The notes under the pieces are model-generated. The model made no database searches, had not been told where the DNA came from, and worked only from the letters and a program-made list of their open reading frames with translations. Made by a program: the position numbers and the translations under genes. Source: Thermoleophilia bacterium (GTDB lineage Bacteria > Actinomycetota > Thermoleophilia > Gaiellales > Gaiellaceae). Taken from it: a DNA stretch of 24,306 nucleotides. Positions 6,855-12,272 of the stretch are shown here, in pieces. How positions within the stretch are numbered: position 1 is the stretch's first letter; every line of letters begins with the position of its first letter. Location: contig JAERMP010000013.1 of assembly GCA_016844515.1 (NCBI GenBank), positions 1-24,306 of the forward strand, given 5' to 3'.

Positions 6855-8075
6855 ATGGACTTCGAGCTCACTGCCGAACAGCGGGCGATCCAGACGCTGA
6901 CGCGCGAGCTCGCCGAGGCGGAGATCGTCCCGAACGCCACCTCCTGGGATCGCGAGCACCGCTTCCCGGATGAGCTCTACCCCAAGCTCGCCGAGCTCGG
7001 GCTCATGGGCGTCTGCGTTCCGGAGGAGTACGGCGGCGCCGGCGCCGACTTCCTGTCCTACATCCTCGTCCTCGAGGAGCTCTCGCGCGCTGATGCAGGA
7101 GTGGGGGTGACGGTTGCGGTGCACACGAGTGCGACGACGTTGCCGATTCTCGCTTTCGGGACCGAGGAGCAGAGGTTGCGCTTCGTCCCACCGCTCGCCC
7201 GCGGAGAGCAGCTCGGCGCGTTCGCTCTCACCGAGTCCGGATCCGGTTCCGATGCCGGCTCACTTCGGACGACCGCGCAACCGGACGGTGACGGCTGGTC
7301 GATCACCGGGTCGAAGCAATGGATCACCAACGGGTCGCGCGCCGGGACCTTTGTCCTCTTCGCTCGCACCGATCCAGCGACCGCGGGCGCGCGCGGGGTC
7401 TCCTGCTTCATCCTCGACGCCGAGCACGTGCGGGTGACGCGCGAGGAGGAGAAGCTCGGCCTCAACTCGTCGACGACATCGGACCTCGTGATCGAGGGAG
7501 CGCAAGTCGGTCGAGACCGCCTGCTCCATGACGAGGATCGCGGATTCCGAGTTGCTATGGCCACGCTCGACGGTGGCCGCATCGGAATTGCCGCACAGGC
7601 ACTCGGAATCGCGCAGGCTGCCTTCGACGTAGCGAGCGCATATGCCAAGGAGCGCGAGCAGTTCGGGCGGCGGATCGGGGACTTCCAGGCGATCCAGTGG
7701 AAGCTCGCGGACATGGCGACCGAGATCGATGCCGCACGCCTTCTGACCTATCGCGCTGCGTGGCTCAAGCAGGAAGGTCGTCCGCACACTGCCGAGGGCG
7801 CGAAGGCCAAGCTGTTTGCGTCAGAGATGGCGCGCCGCCAGACCGCCGAGGCCATCCAGATTCTCGGGGGCTACGGGTATACGAAGGAGTTCCCGGTCGA
7901 GCGCTTCTACCGGGACGCCAAGATCACGGAGATCTACGAGGGGACGAGCGAGATCCAACGGCTCGTGATCGCCCGCTCGATTCTCGGGCGGCAGGCGCGC
8001 GAGGAACCGGTTGTCGGGGGTCTGACCTCGAGACATGCCCAGGGGTCTGACCCCGGGTCTGACCCCACCGGTTAG
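6855..8075 (+). CDS. Acyl-CoA dehydrogenase
   Basis: A 406-residue FAD enzyme catalysing alpha,beta-dehydrogenation of acyl-CoA, the first step of beta-oxidation (or of branched-chain/butyryl-CoA turnover), passing electrons to ETF. The domain order is standard: N-terminal helices from MDFELTAEQRAI, LGLMGVCVPEEYGGAG, the beta domain with FALTESGSGSDAGSLRTTA and WITNGSRAG, then the C-terminal helical domain with REQFGRRIGDFQAIQWKLAD, ILGGYGYTKEFPVERFYRD and the catalytic Glu in ITEIYEGTSEIQR. The normal end is near ARSILGRQ. The last roughly 20 residues (including GSDPGSDPTG) are encoded by REP-like palindromes at 8017-8066 and are probably an acquired tail. It converges on the GNAT gene with only ten bases between stop codons. 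Chain-length specificity cannot be read from sequence. Confidence 0.95.
   Translation: MDFELTAEQRAIQTLTRELAEAEIVPNATSWDREHRFPDELYPKLAELGLMGVCVPEEYGGAGADFLSYILVLEELSRADAGVGVTVAVHTSATTLPILAFGTEEQRLRFVPPLARGEQLGAFALTESGSGSDAGSLRTTAQPDGDGWSITGSKQWITNGSRAGTFVLFARTDPATAGARGVSCFILDAEHVRVTREEEKLGLNSSTTSDLVIEGAQVGRDRLLHDEDRGFRVAMATLDGGRIGIAAQALGIAQAAFDVASAYAKEREQFGRRIGDFQAIQWKLADMATEIDAARLLTYRAAWLKQEGRPHTAEGAKAKLFASEMARRQTAEAIQILGGYGYTKEFPVERFYRDAKITEIYEGTSEIQRLVIARSILGRQAREEPVVGGLTSRHAQGSDPGSDPTG
8017..8066. repeat. REP-like palindromes, GGGGTCTGACCCC family, locus 2 (inside a CDS end)
   Basis: One imperfect copy (8017-8029, ending ACCTC) is followed by a perfect double copy in direct orientation (8042-8054 and 8055-8066). 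The 25-bp double unit is identical to those at 18998-19022 and, reversed, at 9857-9881 and 18255-18279. The repeats are read in frame as the extra C-terminus of the acyl-CoA dehydrogenase. Confidence 0.9.
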
Positions 8076-8089
8076 TAACAGTCTGTTAC
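8075..8089. repeat. Short palindrome shared by two convergent stop codons
   Basis: GTAACAGTCTGTTAC has perfect 7-bp arms around one base. It starts on the last base of the acyl-CoA dehydrogenase stop and contains the GNAT stop (TAA on the minus strand). It matches 13 of 15 bases with 1108-1122. It may be a minimal two-way transcription end or a protein-binding site. Confidence 0.45.
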
Positions 8090-8532
8090 AAGGCGGTCGG
8101 ACGCCATTCGTAGAGAGCGTCGGGCTCCTTCTCTTCGTTGCCGGAGCCGTCCGTCAGCTCGACGACCCGGCAGCCGTGGCGCTCGTAGAACCGACGCGCG
8201 CCCTCGTTCTTCTGAAAGACCCAGAGCCGGAATCCACCAGGTCGCTCCTGCTTGACGACGTCGAAAAGCGCGGTTCCTATCCCACGATCCTGCTCGTCCG
8301 GATGGACGTAGATATGTCCCAGCAGGTCGCCCGAGAGCGCAGCGAACCCGACGACACGTCCCGCGGCCTCCGCAACGCACACCTCGTGCGCGGGGATCAT
8401 CTGATCGCGGATCCATGTGCGGATCTGATCGTCCGTGTGGAGCGTCGGCAGGAAGGTCAGACCCCGAAACGACGCGATGAAGACCTCCGCAATTGCGTCG
8501 GAGTCGTGGGTTTGCGCAAGTCTCACGTCCAC
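8086..8532 (-). CDS. GNAT-family N-acetyltransferase
   Basis: A 148-residue acetyl-CoA-dependent acetyltransferase, a normal length for the family. The N-terminal strand-helix is VRLAQTHDSDAIAEVF. The acetyl-CoA site (motif A) is GHIYVHPDEQDRGIGTALFD, with the R/Q-x-x-G-x-G/A loop as QDRGIG. Motif B follows with LWVFQKNEGARRFYERHGCR, typical of GNATs. The GTG at 8532 is chosen because it puts the first strand at residue 2 and lies seven bases after a TAGATT -10 box. The frame is open about 990 bases further upstream, but that part is arginine-rich antisense of the adenosyltransferase and TauE genes. The substrate is unknown. Confidence 0.88.
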   Translation of the reverse strand: MDVRLAQTHDSDAIAEVFIASFRGLTFLPTLHTDDQIRTWIRDQMIPAHEVCVAEAAGRVVGFAALSGDLLGHIYVHPDEQDRGIGTALFDVVKQERPGGFRLWVFQKNEGARRFYERHGCRVVELTDGSGNEEKEPDALYEWRPTAL

Positions 8533-8538
8533 GCCGCC

Positions 8539-8545
8539 TAATCTA
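8539..8545. promoter_or_regulatory. Overlapping divergent -10 boxes (bidirectional promoter candidate)
   Basis: TAATCTA reads TAATCT on the plus strand (8539-8544) and TAGATT on the minus strand (8545-8540). Both fit TANNNT. The plus box ends six bases before GTG 8551 and the minus box ends seven bases before GTG 8532, so one symmetric element could give two leaderless transcripts. The whole gap between the genes is 18 bases. Confidence 0.55.
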
Positions 8546-8550
8546 CTCGC

Positions 8551-9132
8551 GTGTCTCGCGATCGCGACGAGCCGGTCAGGCTTACCAAGATCTACACGCG
8601 CGGGGGTGACGCGGGCGAGACGTCGCTCGGTGACGGCTCGCGTATCTCGAAGCTCGACGCTCGGATCGCCGCTTACGGCACCGTCGATGAGCTGAACTCG
8701 GCCGTCGGTCTCACCCTGTCGGCTGACTGCCCCGACGACATGCGCGCCGTGCTCGCCCGCGTTCAGAACGAGCTCTTCGATCTGGGCGCCGATCTCTCGG
8801 TCCCGATGGAGCGTGACGCGCGCCTGCGCGTCACGCAGGAGCAGGTCGAAGCGCTCGAGCGCGACTGCGACGGGTTCAATGCCGAGCTCCCCGAGCTCAA
8901 GAGCTTCGTGCTTCCGGGCGGGAGCGAGGTCGCTGCGAGACTCCACGTCGCGCGCACGACCTGCCGTCGCGCCGAGCGCGAGGCGCTGACGGCATCCGGT
9001 CTCTATACGGTGAACCCGCTCGCGCTCGTGTACCTGAACCGCTTGTCCGACCTGCTGTTCATTCTTGCTCGCGCCGCAAACGCGGCGGTTGGTCACGAGG
9101 AACCGCTCTGGAGGCCTGGGAGCTCGGCCTAG
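8551..9132 (+). CDS. PduO-type cob(I)alamin adenosyltransferase
   Basis: A 193-residue cytoplasmic enzyme transferring adenosyl from ATP to cob(I)alamin, making coenzyme B12. The ATP-binding N-terminal motif is clear: TKIYTRGGDAGETSLGDGSR, then KLDARIAAYGTVDELNSAVG. Further family blocks are VQNELFDLGADLS, the catalytic-region RRAERE, and the C-terminal NPLALVYLNRLSDLLFILAR. Length matches stand-alone PduO proteins. No Shine-Dalgarno precedes the GTG; a -10 box TAATCT ends six bases before it, suggesting a leaderless mRNA. The product could supply a B12-dependent mutase (methylmalonyl- or isobutyryl-CoA), consistent with nearby acyl-CoA genes, but no mutase is in the window. Its end overlaps the possible 5' extension of the TauE gene. 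Confidence 0.93.
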   Translation: MSRDRDEPVRLTKIYTRGGDAGETSLGDGSRISKLDARIAAYGTVDELNSAVGLTLSADCPDDMRAVLARVQNELFDLGADLSVPMERDARLRVTQEQVEALERDCDGFNAELPELKSFVLPGGSEVAARLHVARTTCRRAEREALTASGLYTVNPLALVYLNRLSDLLFILARAANAAVGHEEPLWRPGSSA

Positions 9133-9170
9133 CGTTCGCGGCGTCGTTTGTCGCGGGCTACGTCGGCTCG

Positions 9171-9854
9171 ATGCTCGGTCTCGTCCTAGGGACGCTGCGG
9201 CTGCCGTTCGTGATCCTCGCGACAGGAAGCCCGCTCGCCGCTGCGGGAACCAACATTGCGATCTCCGCGGCTGCAGCTGGAGCCGGCGGACTGAAGCACG
9301 CACGCGAGGGTCGTGTCGACTGGCGGGTCGTCGCGTGGATGGCTCCGCCTTCCGTTCTCGGCGCGGTCGTGGGAGCGATGCTCGCTGACGACGTCTCGGA
9401 GGCGCTCCTCTATGGGCTGATCGCGGCGGTACTCGTCTGGAGCGGGTTCGACCTCGCGCTGCGCCCGATCGCTCCGCGGCCACGAGATCACCTCCGCGCG
9501 GGGCGAGGAGGGGTTCTCGCATTTCTGATCGGCGCTCTCGGGGGCGCAGTCGGCGTGATTCTCGGGACGCTGCGCATGCCGGCGCTCGTGCGGTCGGTCG
9601 GGCTCGACGTCCGACGTGCGGCCGGGACGAACCTCATCGTTGGCTTCTTCCTTGGCGTCGCCGGATTCGTGACGTATGCAACCGTGGAGGGCGTGGATTG
9701 GGACGTTCTCGCTGCCGGTCTCGCCGGCGCTTTGCCTGGAGGCTGGCTGGGCGCCCGCGCGACCAGCCGGATCTCCGAGAAGACGCTGCGGCTCGCGCTC
9801 GGATTGGTCCTCGTCGTGGTGGGTGCCGTGTTCGCTGCGGAGGCTGTGGTGTAG
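9171..9854 (+). CDS. TauE/SafE (DUF81) family membrane permease
   Basis: An integral membrane protein of at least 227 residues with about seven hydrophobic helices in the two-repeat TauE/SafE pattern. The halves resemble each other (LVLGTLRLPFVI near the N-terminus, VILGTLRMPALV in the middle, each followed by a GTN segment: AAAGTNIAIS and RAAGTNLIVGF). The family exports or imports organosulfur or small organic anions; the substrate here is unknown. The start is uncertain. ATG 9171 falls inside the first helix and has no Shine-Dalgarno, while the frame continues upstream coding LEAWELGLAFAASFVAGYVG, which completes the helix. No ATG, GTG or TTG exists there; a CTG at 9108 preceded by ACGAGG is the best candidate. 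It converges on the GGDEF-EAL gene across a repeat cluster. Confidence 0.85.
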   Translation: MLGLVLGTLRLPFVILATGSPLAAAGTNIAISAAAAGAGGLKHAREGRVDWRVVAWMAPPSVLGAVVGAMLADDVSEALLYGLIAAVLVWSGFDLALRPIAPRPRDHLRAGRGGVLAFLIGALGGAVGVILGTLRMPALVRSVGLDVRRAAGTNLIVGFFLGVAGFVTYATVEGVDWDVLAAGLAGALPGGWLGARATSRISEKTLRLALGLVLVVVGAVFAAEAVV

Positions 9855-9856
9855 AA

Positions 9857-9914
9857 GGGGTCAGACCCGGGGTCAGACCCCGCGCTCAGACCCCGCGCTC
9901 AGACCCCGCGCTCA
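9857..9914. repeat. REP-like double copy plus 13-nt tandem repeats, locus 3
   Basis: A perfect double copy (9857-9881) of GGGGTCAGACCC(C) is followed by direct repeats of CGCGCTCAGACCC (9881-9893, 9894-9906, and a partial copy at 9907-9914). The tandem unit shares CAGACCC with the palindrome and looks like a degenerate derivative. The cluster fills the gap between convergent genes and supplies the stop codon of the minus-strand GGDEF-EAL gene (9912-9914). Confidence 0.9.
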
Positions 9915-11387
9915 CGCCACCGCCGGCCAGCGCCCGTCGAGCCATTCGACGAGCTCGCCTGCAGGCCGTGGGCTCGCAACGTAGAAGCCCTGCGCGTAGT
10001 CGCAGCCCCAATCCGCGAGAAGGTTCCAGGCGTGTCGGGTCTCGACTCCCTCGGCAACGACGCGGAGGCCGAGCGCGTGGCCGATGTCGATCATGCCGTG
10101 GACAAGCGCTGCGTCGGTCGCGCTTCGGCCGAGGCCGTGGACGAGGCTGGCGTCGATCTTCAGCTCGTCGAGGGGAAGCACTCGCAGCGCTGCGAAAGAA
10201 GCCGCACGCCCGCCGTCGTCCAGTGAGAGACGTACGCCGAGCGTGGCGAAACACCCAAGTACCTCTTCGTCGAGCTCTGCGCCTGCCCCGGGACCTGCGG
10301 GTACGACCTCGAGGGTGACCGGCGTGGATGTGAGGTCCACCGACCGAAGCATCGTGGCGAGGCCGTCCGCGAACAGTGGATCGTCGAGCAGCCGGTACGG
10401 GATGTTGATCGACACGCCGAGATCGTGGCCCGCCTTTGACCACAGCTCGGCAGAGCTCAGTGCGTCCGCGACGACGAGGAACGTGAGCTCGCGTGCGAGT
10501 GGCGTGCGCTCGACATGCGGGACGAACTCGGCCGGTGGCACCAGCGCTCCTCCCGCGAGCACGCGCCGGATCAGAGCCTCGGCGGAATGGGTTGTTCCCG
10601 TCGCGAGATCGAGGATCGGCTGGTATACGACGAGGAGCTCCTTCTGCGCGAGCGCTATCTCGACATCGCGCACGACGCCCGCGTCGACGCCGCGCCGGAT
10701 GAACAGCGAATCGTCCGCCGTGTCTCGTTTCGTCGCGTACATCTGCCCGTCTGCCCGGGAAAGCAGCTCGTCGGACGTGCCCCCGTCGGCGGGGAACACC
10801 GCCCAGCCGATGCTGCCGTCGATCTCGATCGATGTTCCGTCGATGCGAAACGGCCGTCGAAGCGCGTGTCGCAGACGGCTGACCAGGGCAGCCGCAGTGT
10901 CGTCGCTCCCGGTTTCCATCGACAGGACCACAAACTCGTCGCCTCCGACCCGGGCAACCGTGTCGCTGGCACGCAGAATCGCCTCGAATCGGCGTGCCAA
11001 GGTGCGGAGGACGGCATCGCCCGCTCGGTGGCCGCGGACGTCGTTGACGTCCTTGAAGCCGTCGAGATCGACGACGATGAGCGCGAATTGCTCACCCGAA
11101 CGCCGCGAGCGGCGAAGAGCCTGCTCGATCCGATCGTCGAGCAGGACACGGTTGGGCAGGCCGGTCAATGGGTCTCGCAGCGCTTCGGTGGTGGCGCTCC
11201 GGAGTCGCCAGCTGAGCAGGACGCCGCACGCGGCGGCGACGAAGGAGAAGATCAACAGCGTCGCCACGACGTAGTCCGGTGTCTCGTGCAAAGCGGCTGT
11301 CAGGACGCTCGAGACGAGCACGAGTGCCGCGAGGGAAAGCGCCCATGCGAAGGTGCTACTCAGATGCCGCCGTGATCGGATCGTCAC
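9912..11387 (-). CDS. Membrane GGDEF-EAL protein (c-di-GMP synthesis/breakdown)
   Basis: A 491-residue protein with two N-terminal membrane helices (about 13-33 and 39-60), a GGDEF domain (about 68-225) and an EAL domain (about 235-490). The cyclase signature is intact (GGDEF at 148-152), and an inhibitory I-site RxxD lies five residues before it (R139 to D142). In the EAL domain the expected catalytic residues are all present by motif: E270 (AEALIRR), N328, E360, D390/D391, K410 (LDELKID), E446 (VVAEGVET) and Q466. However, the usual DDFGTG loop reads DDGGRA and the E-x-T-E motif reads EVVP, so phosphodiesterase activity may be altered. It could make or degrade c-di-GMP at the membrane. The GTG start gives the first helix; AGGA lies about ten bases upstream. 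Confidence 0.93.
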   Translation of the reverse strand: MTIRSRRHLSSTFAWALSLAALVLVSSVLTAALHETPDYVVATLLIFSFVAAACGVLLSWRLRSATTEALRDPLTGLPNRVLLDDRIEQALRRSRRSGEQFALIVVDLDGFKDVNDVRGHRAGDAVLRTLARRFEAILRASDTVARVGGDEFVVLSMETGSDDTAAALVSRLRHALRRPFRIDGTSIEIDGSIGWAVFPADGGTSDELLSRADGQMYATKRDTADDSLFIRRGVDAGVVRDVEIALAQKELLVVYQPILDLATGTTHSAEALIRRVLAGGALVPPAEFVPHVERTPLARELTFLVVADALSSAELWSKAGHDLGVSINIPYRLLDDPLFADGLATMLRSVDLTSTPVTLEVVPAGPGAGAELDEEVLGCFATLGVRLSLDDGGRAASFAALRVLPLDELKIDASLVHGLGRSATDAALVHGMIDIGHALGLRVVAEGVETRHAWNLLADWGCDYAQGFYVASPRPAGELVEWLDGRWPAVA

Positions 11388-11476
11388 TCGTTCGTTGCCG
11401 TTCCTGCTCCAGAGAGGAGCTGCCGCAGTACCTCCGACAGTAGTCGGCCTGCGGCGGTGGATCGCCCCCAGATCGA

Positions 11477-11518
11477 GGGATGGTCATCCCCTGTAAGAGG
11501 GAGCTAGGGGTCTCTCTT
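11477..11518 (+). promoter_or_regulatory. Structured leader upstream of prepilin peptidase
   Basis: The 178-base divergent gap 11388-11565 holds two hairpins: GGGATG/CATCCC (11477-11490, 2-base loop) and AAGAGGGA/TCTCTCTT (11495-11518, one G-U pair). A competing helix CCCCT (11488-11492) with AGGGG (11506-11510) would disrupt the first stem. This switch-like arrangement matches no c-di-GMP riboswitch consensus I know. Function is unproven. Confidence 0.35.
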
Positions 11519-11565
11519 GGCCGAAAGCGGGGAGGAGGCAGCGGTTTCTTCGGGAATCGAGCCCC

Positions 11566-12216
11566 GTGGACGTTGCGGCGGGCGTCGTCGGACTGCTGGC
11601 CGGCGTGGCCGTCGGCCCGCTGGCTGATCGCCTTGCGACGAACGCACCGCTTCACGAGCGGTTGCTCAAGAGTGTGCCGCGGTCGTCGCGTCTCTTCCTC
11701 GTCACTCTTGGCACCGCTCTTCTCGGAGGTGCATGCGGGCTCGTCTTCGGCTTCACGCTCGAGGCGCTGATCGCGGTGCTCTTCTGCTGGGTCCTGGTCA
11801 TCGTCACGCGAACCGATCTCGAACACCGACTGATTCCGGACAAGATCGTCCTCCCGGCAGCGGTGGCGATCCTCGCTCTTCGAACGATCGACGATCCGAG
11901 CCTCGAGTGGGTTCTCAGCGCTCTCGGCGCAGGGCTGGTGCTGTTTCTCATCGTTCTCGCCTACCCGAGTGGCCTCGGAATGGGGGACGTGAAGCTCTCG
12001 GCTCTCCTCGGCGCGGGGCTCGGCGTCGCAGTGATCCCAGCGATGTTCGTGGGGTTCTTCGTCGCGTTCGTGCCGGCCGCGCTGCTCCTCCTCCGGCACG
12101 GCAAGGAGGCTCGTAAGCAGGCGATCCCGCTCGGGCCATTTCTCGCACTTGGCGGTGTCGTCGCTCTCTTCTGGGGCGGCGCGATACTTGACTGGTACAA
12201 GCAGCTCTCGATGTAA
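11566..12216 (+). CDS. Prepilin peptidase (A24 family, TadV/PilD-like)
   Basis: A 216-residue multi-helix membrane aspartyl protease that cleaves the leader from type IV or Flp prepilins. Both catalytic aspartates are visible: the first in TRTDLEHRLIPDKIVLP, the second in the GxGDxK motif (GLGMGDVKLSALLGAG). The N-terminal cytoplasmic methylase domain of classical PilD is absent, as in short TadV/CpaA enzymes, although the short N-terminus (VGPLADRLATNAP) recalls the PilD start. It is a natural partner of the tadB/tadC genes at the window's end, about 9 kb away. The GTG start has no clear Shine-Dalgarno; the long leader contains hairpins. Genes for c-di-GMP turnover lie on both sides, fitting control of surface structures. 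Confidence 0.93.
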   Translation: MDVAAGVVGLLAGVAVGPLADRLATNAPLHERLLKSVPRSSRLFLVTLGTALLGGACGLVFGFTLEALIAVLFCWVLVIVTRTDLEHRLIPDKIVLPAAVAILALRTIDDPSLEWVLSALGAGLVLFLIVLAYPSGLGMGDVKLSALLGAGLGVAVIPAMFVGFFVAFVPAALLLLRHGKEARKQAIPLGPFLALGGVVALFWGGAILDWYKQLSM

Positions 12217-12228
12217 CGCGGCGCGACC

Positions 12229-12250
12229 GCGCAGAGCTTAAGCCCTGCGC
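12229..12250. other. Small hairpin between prepilin peptidase and GGDEF gene
   Basis: GCGCAG pairs with CTGCGC around an inner GCTTAAGC, with one mismatch. It occupies much of the 56-base gap. It may separate the two transcripts, but there is no T-run. Confidence 0.3.
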
Positions 12251-12272
12251 GCTGAAAGCCGATTTGTGATCT

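Noticed and set aside
8533..9522. Long minus-strand extension of the GNAT frame (478 codons in total)
   Set aside because: Only the last 148 codons resemble a protein family; the rest is Arg/Pro-rich antisense of the adenosyltransferase and TauE genes.
9881..9914. CRISPR-like short direct repeats
   Set aside because: The 13-nt units are contiguous with no spacers and derive from the adjacent palindrome.
10084..11274. 396-codon plus-strand ORF opposite the GGDEF-EAL gene
   Set aside because: Ser/Arg-rich composition and exact antisense placement over a gene with intact catalytic motifs mark it as a shadow.
11477..11560. c-di-GMP-I (GEMM) riboswitch before the prepilin peptidase
   Set aside because: The conserved GEMM core motifs were not found; only unassigned hairpins remain.
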